From contig JAZKEN010000028.1 in assembly GCA_040387035.1 (NCBI GenBank), positions 1-25,932 of the forward strand: a stretch of DNA of 25,932 nucleotides, written 5' to 3'. The translations under genes were made by a program, and so were the position numbers. Shown here one piece after another: positions 7,794 to 15,277 of this stretch (positions are counted from its first letter, which is position 1; each line of letters opens with the position of its first letter). The stretch is from Methylotenera_A sp040387035. GTDB lineage: Bacteria; Pseudomonadota; Gammaproteobacteria; Burkholderiales; Methylophilaceae. Under the pieces are notes generated by a model. That model did no database searches and was not told the DNA's origin. It saw only the letters and a list, made by a program, of their open reading frames with translations.

Positions 7794-7988
7794 TAAAGAA
7801 TAGTTTCAAATTGTTACGATATATTGTTGCAAGCCACTAACTATCCAATCTTGATTTTAAATTTTTATCCTAAGCTAATGGCTGCTTAAACTAAAGCGAT
7901 CAAAGCAGATGAAATCTTTTGTTGTGAGTGCGGATAAAAGCGTTTAATCAATTCATCAAGCATTGTTACAGCTTAAAAACCATTTCAC

Positions 7989-8004
7989 TGTTCGTTAGCG
8001 AACA
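7989..8004. promoter_or_regulatory. Palindromic site A upstream of cls (TGTnCG-type)
   Basis: TGTTCG-TTAG-CGAACA is a perfect 6+6 inverted repeat with a 4-base centre. It is the best of four related sites found in front of neighbouring transcription units. Its centre is 51 bases before the centre of a TATAAA -10 candidate at 8045-8050, which would put it near -61 from the start of transcription. Regulator unknown. Confidence 0.6.
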
Positions 8005-8130
8005 ATAAAAAACAAAGTTTTTATGTTACAAACAAGGCTAATGCTATAAAAATATTTATCCTTCAGTTTTTTGCCAATAGCTTGCAAACATGGATGAAGC
8101 AATAAAGAACATATCTTTTGAGAAGGTCAT

Positions 8131-9390
8131 ATGCTTATCCTATCGACAATAATTTTTACCATCGTCACTGTGATCGTTGTGATGAATTTTGTGACGGGCG
8201 AAAAGAAAATATCACAAAATCTGCAAAGACATTATGCCCTTGAAGACGCCCAGTTTATGCGTTCGGTCAGTGCATTGCTGGGTCCTGCTTTTTTAGATGG
8301 TAATGAGGTTAAAGTATTAGTGAATGGCGATGCGATCTTTGCCGAAATGCTTGATGCAATAAGAAGCTCCAAGCAAACCATTACCTTTGAAACATTCATA
8401 TACTGGGCCGATAGCATCGGTGAAGAATTTGCCAGTGCACTGATTGAGCGTGCGCAATCCGGAGTAAAAGTACATGTTTTGCTTGACTGGGTTGGAAGCG
8501 TCAAAATGCAGCAAAAACAACTGGATCGCATGCTAAAAGCGGGTGTTGCGATACAGCGTTATCATAAACTGCATTGGAGTCATTTAACCCGCTTGAATAA
8601 TCGTACGCACCGAAAACTGTTGATTATCGATGGCAAGCTGGGATTGACGGGTGGGGTGGGTATAGCCGATCAGTGGAGGGGCAATGCGAGGAATCCCGAT
8701 GAATGGCGCGACACGCATTTTAAAGTGACTGGGCCAGTGGTAGGGCAAATGCAGGCCGTCTTTATGGACAACTGGATCAAATCCCGGGGGGAGGTGCTGC
8801 ATGATGATCAATACTTTCCCCTATTAAAGAAAACCGGCAGCATGTCCGCGCAGATGTTTAGCAGTTCTCCCAGCGGTGGCGGTGACTCCATGATACTGAT
8901 GTACTTGATGGCCATCACGGCAGCACAGAAATCCATTGATTTATCCAGTGCGTATTTCGTGCCAGATGATTTATCCATAAAAGCATTAATTGCAGCTGCC
9001 AAACGCGGTGTAAAAATTCGTATCATTACCCCTGGCAAACAAATCGATACGGAATTGGTGCGTAGGGCTTCGCGCTCAAGCTGGGGAGAAATGCTCAAGG
9101 CGGATATACAATTTGCTGAATACGCACCCACCATGTATCACTGCAAAGTTCTGATTGTTGATCATTTGATGGTTTCGGTGGGGTCTACCAATTTTGACAA
9201 CCGATCATTCCGCTTGAATGATGAAGCCAACCTGAATGTCACGGATAAAAAGTTCGCACTGGAACAAACGCAAATTTTTGAAGCGGACTGGTCGCAATCA
9301 AAAACCGTTAGCTATAAGCAATGGCAGAAAAGGCCTTGGCAAGAAAAAATAATCGAGCAAGCTTCCAGAGTGTTTAGTTCTCAGCTTTAA
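8131..9390 (+). CDS. cls: Cardiolipin synthase, phospholipase D superfamily
   Basis: 419 residues. Two HKD motifs mark the phospholipase D superfamily: HRKLLIID (H160, K162, D167) and HCKVLIVD (H337, K339, D344), each followed by a conserved Gly/Asn segment (GLTGG; GSTNFDNRSF). In cardiolipin synthases these histidines transfer a phosphatidyl group to a second lipid alcohol. A single N-terminal hydrophobic helix (residues 2-20) anchors the protein. The length and lone anchor resemble ClsB-type enzymes (~413 residues) more than ClsA, which has two helices. The ATG at 8131 has GAGAAGG upstream. It is monocistronic, divergent from rpoH, and preceded by palindrome site A. The exact lipid product is inferred from the family. 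Confidence 0.9.
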   Translation: MLILSTIIFTIVTVIVVMNFVTGEKKISQNLQRHYALEDAQFMRSVSALLGPAFLDGNEVKVLVNGDAIFAEMLDAIRSSKQTITFETFIYWADSIGEEFASALIERAQSGVKVHVLLDWVGSVKMQQKQLDRMLKAGVAIQRYHKLHWSHLTRLNNRTHRKLLIIDGKLGLTGGVGIADQWRGNARNPDEWRDTHFKVTGPVVGQMQAVFMDNWIKSRGEVLHDDQYFPLLKKTGSMSAQMFSSSPSGGGDSMILMYLMAITAAQKSIDLSSAYFVPDDLSIKALIAAAKRGVKIRIITPGKQIDTELVRRASRSSWGEMLKADIQFAEYAPTMYHCKVLIVDHLMVSVGSTNFDNRSFRLNDEANLNVTDKKFALEQTQIFEADWSQSKTVSYKQWQKRPWQEKIIEQASRVFSSQL

Positions 9391-9469
9391 TGATTGCATG
9401 AATGCCATTATTCAAAAGTAAAGCAATCTTTGCTGATAACTAATAATAAAAGCGCCTGAATAATCCGAT

Positions 9470-9895
9470 TTACATGGCTGAATGAAACGAATTGGTACGT
9501 TTCATCGGTATGCCAAAAAACGCATGAATCGGATCGGCCCAAGATTCATCATCCATTTTTGGCCACTTGGTCTCATCGAAAGTAGGGGCTAAGCCAAATT
9601 TAGCCGCACTCATATTGATTAAAAATATTTTTTGATTTACATCGTAAAGTATTGCGTCCCAGGGTATGGCAAACAGCTTTGTATCCAGCTGGGACGACAG
9701 TACGGCATAACACAGCTTTCCGGTAATGATATTCATCATCACTTCTTTGATATGACCCAGTATTTCACCTGTATCGCTCAATATCTGGCGGCCTATTAAA
9801 GAATCCGAAGCAAAGATTGATGTTGTTGATAAATGAATATTTGGATGGTGATGTTGAGTTTGATGGTTTGTCAAATTTGAGGCTTGAAAATCCAT
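9470..9895 (-). CDS. PRC-barrel domain protein
   Basis: 141 residues with no signal peptide or membrane segment. After a His/Gln-rich N-terminus of ~28 residues comes a PRC-barrel domain (SLIGRQILSDTGEILGHIKEVMMN, residues ~32-55, then GKLCYAVLSSQ and FAIPWDAILYD). PRC-barrel proteins bind protein or RNA partners; stand-alone copies in betaproteobacteria often sit among stress-induced genes. The C-terminal ~45 residues (PKMDDESWADPIHAFFG) resemble nothing I can name. The ATG at 9895 is preceded by AAGGGA. It converges on cls and diverges from the methyltransferase gene, with palindrome site B 59 bases upstream of its start. Confidence 0.85.
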   Translation of the reverse strand: MDFQASNLTNHQTQHHHPNIHLSTTSIFASDSLIGRQILSDTGEILGHIKEVMMNIITGKLCYAVLSSQLDTKLFAIPWDAILYDVNQKIFLINMSAAKFGLAPTFDETKWPKMDDESWADPIHAFFGIPMKRTNSFHSAM

Positions 9896-9953
9896 TTCTT
9901 TCCCTTAGTTAGTCATGTTTGTGTTGATTATTGCAGCAACAATTGACACATTC

Positions 9954-9969
9954 TGTGCGCTACGTAACA
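9954..9969. promoter_or_regulatory. Palindromic site B upstream of the PRC-barrel gene
   Basis: TGTGCG-CTA-CGTAACA is an imperfect version of the TGTnCG-nTAn-CGnACA palindrome. On the minus strand its centre lies 32 bases before the centre of a -10 candidate AATAAT (9932-9927), about -41 from the predicted transcription start. Confidence 0.45.
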
Positions 9970-10076
9970 TAACAAACTTTAAAAGTTTAATAATGGATTA
10001 ATGCCTGTCAGGTCAAATTTGCCGGCAGACATAAGCAATTTAAAAGTCACCATTGATGAATGCGCTCACGCTAATC

Positions 10077-10092
10077 TGTGCGCTAACGTACT
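10077..10092. promoter_or_regulatory. Palindromic site C upstream of the methyltransferase gene
   Basis: TGTGCG-CTAA-CGTACT matches the TGTnCG-nTAn-CGnACA pattern except for the last base. Its centre is 32 bases before the centre of a weak -10 candidate TATTGT (10114-10119), the same spacing as sites B and D. That would place transcription initiation at or next to the ATG at 10127. Confidence 0.5.
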
Positions 10093-10126
10093 TTAAAAAA
10101 ATGCTTTTCCTGATATTGTTAAATCC

Positions 10127-11080
10127 ATGAACAACAACCTTTATGAGCCAGATAATTACCCTCAATTACTTTTGCTTCTATCTTATTTGCAGGCGCATGA
10201 TTATCAATTCACAACCATTAGCCCTGCAAGCCATGAAAAAGTAAATGCCAGGGCAGAAAATAGCCTTGCCACTAAGCTGAGCGATATTTTCGGCTGGAAT
10301 CGACCGTTTAATCCTGAAAATATGGATGCCGACCTATTTACCCTGATGCAATCCGCTCAAATTGCTTTGAAAGTAGCAAATGGCTGGAAAAGCTTATTGC
10401 GTGTGTCCAGCCTTAATAATCAATTGTTCCTGCATTCGGCTTATCCTACGCTGGCCAATTCCTGTGTTTTTTTTGGGCCTGATACCTATCGCTTTGCGCA
10501 TTCAATCAATCATTTTTTAACTTCATGCGATCAGCCCATCCAAAGAGCCGTAGATATTGGCACCGGTAGTGGGGTGGGTGCCGCTGTGCTCGCTTTAGCT
10601 TTGCCAGAGTCAGAAATTATTGGCGTTGATATTAATGAGGACGCACTACAGTTGGCGCACATCAATATCGATGCTGAGGACATTCAAAATATTGAGTTAG
10701 TACAAAGTAACCTACTTGCAAATGTTAAAGGTAATTTTGACCTGATTATTGCTAATCCGCCATATTTAATTGATGAATCGGAGCGCGCATATCGGCATGG
10801 TGGCGGGCAATTAGGCGCTGCATTGTCCCTTGATATTGTTGAATCGGCCATTCAACGCTTAAACCCAAATGGTTCATTGCTGTTGTATACCGGTGTGGCG
10901 ATTGTTGACGGGTACGATGCCTTTCTTGCAGAGGTACAGCAAAAGCTGAATATGGCCGGGTTTACCTATCAATATACTGAAATCGATCCGGATATTTTTG
11001 GTGAAGAGCTGGTTAATGAGCCTTATCGATGTGCAGACAGGATTGCAGCTGTTGTATTGACCGCCCGAAAAACAGCTTAA
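10127..11080 (+). CDS. HemK/PrmC-like class I SAM-dependent methyltransferase
   Basis: 317 residues. The N-terminal ~130 form a separate substrate-recognition domain ending in VFFGPDTYRFA. The catalytic domain has SAM motif I VDIGTGSGVGAA (residues ~142-153), an acidic motif II (IIGVDINEDAL) and the NPPY tetrapeptide (210-213). NPPY is typical of methyltransferases acting on a planar amide or amino nitrogen, such as glutamine, adenine or guanine N2. The substrate cannot be deduced; it is not canonical PrmC, which has a different N-terminal domain and normally sits by prfA. No Shine-Dalgarno precedes the ATG, and the predicted start of transcription coincides with it, so the mRNA may be leaderless. 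Palindrome site C lies 35 bases upstream. Confidence 0.85.
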   Translation: MNNNLYEPDNYPQLLLLLSYLQAHDYQFTTISPASHEKVNARAENSLATKLSDIFGWNRPFNPENMDADLFTLMQSAQIALKVANGWKSLLRVSSLNNQLFLHSAYPTLANSCVFFGPDTYRFAHSINHFLTSCDQPIQRAVDIGTGSGVGAAVLALALPESEIIGVDINEDALQLAHINIDAEDIQNIELVQSNLLANVKGNFDLIIANPPYLIDESERAYRHGGGQLGAALSLDIVESAIQRLNPNGSLLLYTGVAIVDGYDAFLAEVQQKLNMAGFTYQYTEIDPDIFGEELVNEPYRCADRIAAVVLTARKTA

Positions 11081-11181
11081 AGCTACGCTGATTTAGACGT
11101 GAGAGGTGGAGCTGAAGCCTGGCCGTGAGCAGTCCAGGAAATAAACCTGGATTCAGAGGTGTTAATCAAGATGGGAATTTT

Positions 11182-12114
11182 TTAATGGGTGCTGGTATGA
11201 ATGCCAAAGTGCATCCTGTATCTTTGATAACACCTGGCCCCAGCGCACAAGCGCATCAAAGCGCCCTCTGCAATTGGCAGTGCTACCAGCGGATTTGATT
11301 TCACCAAAGAATAGATCACTTCTCTATTCCAGGCTTCAGAATGCTTGATATCCAAAGTCGCATGCAGCTGGAAATATTTTCTGGTCTCAAAATCCACATT
11401 TAGGCGTTTTAAACCGTCATTTACATAGGCTACCCTTGTTGGTGCAGTCATCTCAACAGCGCCCAATGCCCCTATCGATTGATAGGCATAGCGTCGGTTT
11501 ATTGCCAGTGCCAGCATTAAGTTAGCCAGCGCCAAGGATTCCCACGCAGTAGTGTCAATAGTGGGTTTTAAATTCAAGTCATTAACGGTATTCTCCAGCA
11601 TCAAGCCATGCATGGAATTTTCATGGCCACGACCCATCTCATCCCAATAATTGCGTGCCATTTCAAGCTTGGCTTGTGCAGGCAATTTCAATTGCGTCAT
11701 CGCCACCAAGTCGTCAAAACCAGCCTCACCGGCAGCTTCCTGCTGTAAAAACCAGCGCATCTGATCTACAGAAGCTTTTTCCGCTAACCAAGGAAATAAG
11801 GCATCACCTTGACCAGGCGCTTCTGCTTTTAAGTTCTCAAACCAGCTTATAAAGGCATCGGCATCCAGTGGTACATGCATTACATATTGTTGAACGTGTT
11901 GACGCTCTTCTTCAATAAAATGCCCTTCTTTAACTAACCAATCCATATCTTGATTTAAGTCATCGGCCCAATTTGAATTGATAAAGTTGGGCAGCAATCT
12001 ACGATGATTGAATAACGATAATTCTGAATGCAACTTTTTCTTTGGGGTCATTTTTACACCAACTTTAGGCAAACTATTCGAGGCATCGGTTGAATATGAC
12101 TTGGTTTCGAACAT
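11182..12114 (-). CDS. Heme-oxygenase-like diiron (HDO) iron-containing redox protein
   Basis: 310 residues, all-helical, matching the 'iron-containing redox enzyme' branch of the heme-oxygenase-like fold. Candidate metal ligands are Glu126/Glu130 (QQEAAGE), WDEMGRGHENSMH (E159, H164, H169), E221 in GALGAVEMTAP, and the HATLDIKH segment (H251, D255, H258). That E-ExxxH-E-H-DxxxH order is the HDO diiron pattern. Characterised members oxidatively cleave or N-oxygenate amino acids and fatty acids, but the substrate here is unknown. The C-terminus is His/Arg-rich. It is monocistronic, convergent with the methyltransferase gene, and preceded by palindrome site D. An in-frame ATG about 21 codons downstream (VKMTPKKK) is a possible alternative start. 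Confidence 0.8.
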   Translation of the reverse strand: MFETKSYSTDASNSLPKVGVKMTPKKKLHSELSLFNHRRLLPNFINSNWADDLNQDMDWLVKEGHFIEEERQHVQQYVMHVPLDADAFISWFENLKAEAPGQGDALFPWLAEKASVDQMRWFLQQEAAGEAGFDDLVAMTQLKLPAQAKLEMARNYWDEMGRGHENSMHGLMLENTVNDLNLKPTIDTTAWESLALANLMLALAINRRYAYQSIGALGAVEMTAPTRVAYVNDGLKRLNVDFETRKYFQLHATLDIKHSEAWNREVIYSLVKSNPLVALPIAEGALMRLCAGARCYQRYRMHFGIHTSTH

Positions 12115-12222
12115 GCGCTTCCTTTGCTAGATAAAGCCTTTGTAGACTCTTGATTTGAATCTACTTTTGGCTATTAAATCAAAATTAAAGAAATCACTTT
12201 AAATTTATTGGGCGGATTAATC

Positions 12223-12238
12223 CGTCCGCTAACGTACA
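12223..12238. promoter_or_regulatory. Palindromic site D upstream of the HDO gene
   Basis: CGTCCG-CTAA-CGTACA matches TGTnCG-nTAn-CGnACA except for the first base. On the minus strand its centre is 32 bases before the centre of a weak -10 TAAAGT (12201-12196). It shares the core CGCTAACGTAC with site C. Confidence 0.5.
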
Positions 12239-12395
12239 TAAATCAAAAAAATATTTTAAAGCTATGTGGATTGCCGCGGATTAATGCAGGGGTGTTTATG
12301 CCATTAGAAATAAGAGGGCAAACTTTTGCATATGGGTGATGACAGCAGGGCTGGAAACCTCAGCCCGCCTGGGCAAGGTGAAAATCAAAGAGTAT

Positions 12396-12424
12396 GCGCA
12401 ATCAAGAGAATAACAAGATTGCGC
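12396..12424. terminator. Stem-loop 50 bases downstream of ftsX, possible terminator
   Basis: A perfect 8-bp stem GCGCAATC / GATTGCGC with a 13-base loop. On the minus strand it follows the ftsX stop by 50 bases and is trailed by a broken pyrimidine run (ATACTCTTTGATTTTC). The missing clean U-tract makes a standard terminator only moderately likely. Processing of the ftsYEX mRNA or part of a small RNA are alternatives. Confidence 0.4.
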
Positions 12425-12473
12425 TTTGAAAACGGTTCTGTGATGATGGAAAACGACAGTCTAAAACAAAAAA

Positions 12474-13373
12474 TTACGACTTTTTATTGATAGGTTGCAC
12501 AGAAAAATAAGCCGAAACCAAGCCAACCAGGCTGGCAATCACTAGCAGGGCAAGTGGTGCCGAACTGTGACAGACCAGCAGCTTGAAATCGGCTTGATAA
12601 CTGTTTGCGATTTCGGTGACGGTTTGATTTAAAAGCCAAATGATCAGCCAGGTGATAAGGGAGGCTAAAATACCGCCGCCTAAACCATACAGCGCGCCCA
12701 AATATAAAAACGGGCGGCGAATAAAGCTTTTGGTAGCACCGATTAACTGGCTTAATTCTATTTCTGCTTGTTGCGTCAGCACCTGCATACGGATGGTATT
12801 CGCAATGACCACCACAAGCGCAAAGCCTAACAGGCAGGTCAACAGCAGCAGCACTTTTTGCCCAAGTTGTAATAAATAATTCAACCGCTTGATCCAGGCA
12901 CCATCGACCAAAACGGTTTCTACCCCATCAATTTTGCTTAATTCGTCTTTAAGCGATTCAATCAATGCACCATCTAATATTTTGGGCTCAACAAAAAAAG
13001 CATCGGGAAGCGGGTTATTGGATAAAGAATCTAGCAAAGCTTTATTGGCATCAATGGTGGTTAACTGCGCCAGGGCATCCTCTTTAGATACAAACACCAC
13101 GCTCTGGATGGCAGGGTTTTCTTTAAGCTTGTTCTCTATGGTTGCAACAAGCGCATCATCATAGTTTGCTTTCAAAAACACGCTTAATTTTGATTCACTT
13201 TTTACATTGCTGACTAAGCCATTTAAATTATCCAAGATGATATAAGCCGTGCTTGGCAGCGCAAGGGTGACGCCTATGCTCAGGCAAATTAAAAAAGTAC
13301 TCAGCTTGTTTTTTTGAAAGCGCGAAAGTACTAAACCCAAGGCTTGCGCATGGAAGGTGAGCCAGGTTTTCAT
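12474..13373 (-). CDS. ftsX: FtsX, cell-division ABC-transporter permease
   Basis: 299 residues. The topology is typical of FtsX: a cytoplasmic N-terminus, TM1 at ~25-47, a periplasmic loop of ~120 residues (VSKEDALAQL, then NPLPDAFFVEP, the most conserved stretch), then three TM segments at ~170-193, 222-248 and 272-291. FtsX forms a complex with FtsE in the divisome, where it activates septal peptidoglycan hydrolysis through partners such as EnvC. It overlaps ftsE by four bases (ATGA), so the two are translationally coupled. It is the last gene of the ftsY-ftsE-ftsX run. Confidence 0.95.
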   Translation of the reverse strand: MKTWLTFHAQALGLVLSRFQKNKLSTFLICLSIGVTLALPSTAYIILDNLNGLVSNVKSESKLSVFLKANYDDALVATIENKLKENPAIQSVVFVSKEDALAQLTTIDANKALLDSLSNNPLPDAFFVEPKILDGALIESLKDELSKIDGVETVLVDGAWIKRLNYLLQLGQKVLLLLTCLLGFALVVVIANTIRMQVLTQQAEIELSQLIGATKSFIRRPFLYLGALYGLGGGILASLITWLIIWLLNQTVTEIANSYQADFKLLVCHSSAPLALLVIASLVGLVSAYFSVQPINKKS

Positions 13374-14047
13374 ACGCTTACCTCGGCCGGAGAGTGGCTA
13401 GCTAACCTGCCTTGATGCAGGTGTAATACTTTGTTTTCCTGGTTGGCTTGGCCCAAGGCATCGTGCGTGGCAATGATAACGGTGACGCCAACTTGCTGAA
13501 ACGCCTTAAACAGCGTAACGATATCGGCGGCATATACTTTATCTAGATTGCCCGTGGGCTCATCTGCAATCAAAATTGCAGGCTTGCTGACCACGGCGCG
13601 TGCAATTGCAAGGCGTTGTTGCTCGCCGCCAGACAAGGTAATCGGCATGGATTTTTCCTTGTTTAATAGCCCCACTTTATCAAGCGCGGCGCGGATGCGC
13701 TTGGCTGCTTCCTGGCCGGTGATGCCATTGATCGCTAAGGGTAAGGCAACATTTTGAAAGCAGTTACGGTCGTACAGCAGTTTATGGTCCTGGAATATCA
13801 GCCCGAATTTGCGGCGAATATAAGGCAAGGTCGCTTCTTTTAGCTTGTTTACGTTTTGATTGTTAATCAGTACCGTGCCATTGCTTGGGCGTTCGATCGC
13901 TGCCATAAGCTTTAACAAGGTGCTTTTACCGGCGCCGGAGTGGCCTGTGACATAAACAAGTTCGCCCTGGTCAATACTGAAGCTGGCCTGGCTGATGGCG
14001 TCTCCGCTGGCGGGGTAACGCTTAGTAACATTGTCAAAAACAATCAT
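13370..14047 (-). CDS. ftsE: FtsE, cell-division ABC-transporter ATPase
   Basis: 225 residues, the normal size. It has Walker A GHSGAGKST (residues ~35-43), a Q-loop in FGLIFQDHKLL, the signature LSGGEQQRLAIARA, Walker B ILIADEPTGNLD and a switch histidine in IIATHD. It binds the inner face of FtsX and couples ATP hydrolysis to septal cell-wall splitting. The ATG at 14047 has GAGAAA about 7 bases upstream. It follows ftsY by 42 bases and overlaps ftsX by four bases. This is the conserved ftsYEX arrangement of proteobacteria. Confidence 0.97.
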   Translation of the reverse strand: MIVFDNVTKRYPASGDAISQASFSIDQGELVYVTGHSGAGKSTLLKLMAAIERPSNGTVLINNQNVNKLKEATLPYIRRKFGLIFQDHKLLYDRNCFQNVALPLAINGITGQEAAKRIRAALDKVGLLNKEKSMPITLSGGEQQRLAIARAVVSKPAILIADEPTGNLDKVYAADIVTLFKAFQQVGVTVIIATHDALGQANQENKVLHLHQGRLASHSPAEVSV

Positions 14048-14089
14048 AATCGCATTTCTCTAATAAACAGCCTTTAATTAAACGGCCTC

Positions 14090-15130
14090 TTAATCAAACA
14101 GCGCATCAACAAAAGCCTGCGCGCTAAATGGCCGTAAATCATCAATGGCCTCGCCAATGCCAATAAAGCGTATCGGTATCGGTCTTGCCTCTGCAATCGC
14201 AGCAATCACGCCACCTTTGGCTGTGCCGTCCAATTTGCTTAATACTAAACCAGTCACACCCAGTGCGTCATCAAACGCTTTTACCTGGCTCACGGCGTTT
14301 TGGCCGGTGTTGGCATCCAGCACCAGCAAAATCTCATGCGGTGCATTGGGTAGCGCCTTGCCAATCACGCGCTGTACTTTTTTTATCTCATCCATCAGGT
14401 GCATTTGGGTGGGCAGGCGGCCAGCGGTGTCGGCGATCACAATGTCGATTTTTCTGGCAACGGCCGAATTGACGGCGTCAAAAATAACCGCTGCCGGGTC
14501 GCCGCCTTCAGATGCAATTACTTGCACATTATTGCGCTCACCCCACACTTGCAATTGTTCCCTGGCAGCAGCCCTGAAAGTATCGCCTGCTGCAATCAAA
14601 ACGCTTTTGCCTTGCGATTGGAACAGTTTAGCCAGTTTGCCGATAGTGGTGGTTTTGCCTGCACCATTGACGCCTGCCAGCATAATCACAAATGGCTTGT
14701 GGTTATTGATTTGCAGCGGTTTTTCTAAAGGCGCGAGAACGGCTAGTAGTTCCGCTTTCAAGGCTTGTTTAAGTGCAGAAGTTTCTTCTAGATTTTCACG
14801 TTTGACGCGTTTTTTAAGGTTATCCAGTAATTGTGTGGTCGCCCCCACGCCAATGTCGGCAGTGAGCAAAATGGTTTCAAGCTCATCATAGGTATCAGCA
14901 TCAATTTTTCCGCTACCAAACAGGCTATTGAGCTGCCCGGAAAGCTGTTGGCGCGTTTTGGTTAAACCTTGTTTTAGGCGTTGCGCAAAACTTAGCGGTG
15001 TTTCTTCAATTTGGCTCTGTACGGCTTCAGGTTTTGCTTCCTCTGTGGTCACTTGTGCATTATCAGGGGCCGCAACTGGTTCGGGATTGCTTTGTATGGG
15101 TTCAGGCTTTTTCTTAAAAATATTAAACAT
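14090..15130 (-). CDS. ftsY: FtsY, signal recognition particle receptor
   Basis: 346 residues. The N-terminal ~45 form an acidic, Pro/Glu-rich A domain, shorter than in E. coli. The N domain follows (LSFAQRLKQGLTKTR), then the G domain with G1 GVNGAGKT (153-160), TFRAAAREQL, G3 DTAGR (234-238), G4 SKLDG (298-302) and the closing GEAIDDLRPF. FtsY docks ribosome-SRP complexes at the membrane for co-translational insertion. It is first in the ftsY-ftsE-ftsX operon and divergent from the M16 peptidase genes across a 147-base intergenic region. Confidence 0.97.
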   Translation of the reverse strand: MFNIFKKKPEPIQSNPEPVAAPDNAQVTTEEAKPEAVQSQIEETPLSFAQRLKQGLTKTRQQLSGQLNSLFGSGKIDADTYDELETILLTADIGVGATTQLLDNLKKRVKRENLEETSALKQALKAELLAVLAPLEKPLQINNHKPFVIMLAGVNGAGKTTTIGKLAKLFQSQGKSVLIAAGDTFRAAAREQLQVWGERNNVQVIASEGGDPAAVIFDAVNSAVARKIDIVIADTAGRLPTQMHLMDEIKKVQRVIGKALPNAPHEILLVLDANTGQNAVSQVKAFDDALGVTGLVLSKLDGTAKGGVIAAIAEARPIPIRFIGIGEAIDDLRPFSAQAFVDALFD

Positions 15131-15181
15131 AGTGCGCTTTAAATAACAATTAACGCCTATTTTAGTCGTAAAATCGACTAC

Positions 15182-15222
15182 GTGCCATTAAGCATTAGTG
15201 GTATTAATGCGAGTGCCATTAA
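15182..15222. repeat. Direct repeat GTGCCATTAA in the ftsY/M16 divergent promoter region
   Basis: GTGCCATTAA occurs at 15182-15191 and 15213-15222, start-to-start 31 bases (about three helical turns). An inverted repeat GCATTA/TAATGC lies between the two copies. The layout resembles an operator for a dimeric or tetrameric regulator, but no specific family is recognised. Confidence 0.4.
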
Positions 15223-15277
15223 ATTGAGCATAGGAACTAAACTAATTTAATATTTGTCATTTAAATGCTTATTTATT

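Larger units (their letters stand above)
7741..8130. other. Divergent intergenic region between rpoH and cls
   Basis: This is 390 AT-rich bases without a gene. On the rpoH side it holds the CIRCE operator (7767-7793). On the cls side it holds the palindrome TGTTCG-TTAG-CGAACA (7989-8004) and a possible -10 TATAAA (8045-8050). I see no convincing -35/-10 pair for rpoH and no open reading frame with a ribosome-binding site. Confidence 0.7.
12115..12473. other. Gene-free region between the HDO gene and ftsX
   Basis: 359 bases. From the HDO side it holds a weak -10 (TAAAGT on the minus strand, 12201-12196), a perfect 12-bp palindrome CGGATTAATCCG (12213-12224) and site D overlapping it (12223-12238). 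Towards ftsX there are two stem-loops, at about 12343-12371 (GGGCTG/CAGCCC core) and at 12396-12424. I see no gene. A 13-codon frame at 12298 has a fair ribosome-binding site but no other support. Confidence 0.6.

Noticed and set aside
7794..7850. Promoter for rpoH with TTGCAA or TTGAAA as -35
   Set aside because: No -10 at a 16-18 base spacing was better than chance; left uncalled.
11113..11160. TCCAGG/CCTGGA hairpin between the methyltransferase and HDO genes as a terminator
   Set aside because: The stem is only 6 bp and no T run follows on either strand.
12298..12339. 13-codon frame with AGGGG 5 bases before ATG
   Set aside because: Too short to judge, no conservation evidence, and not next to an attenuator or a gene on the same strand.
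14145..14891. A 248-codon open frame on the plus strand
   Set aside because: It is entirely antisense to ftsY, which has complete SRP-GTPase motifs; no ribosome-binding site and no recognisable protein features.
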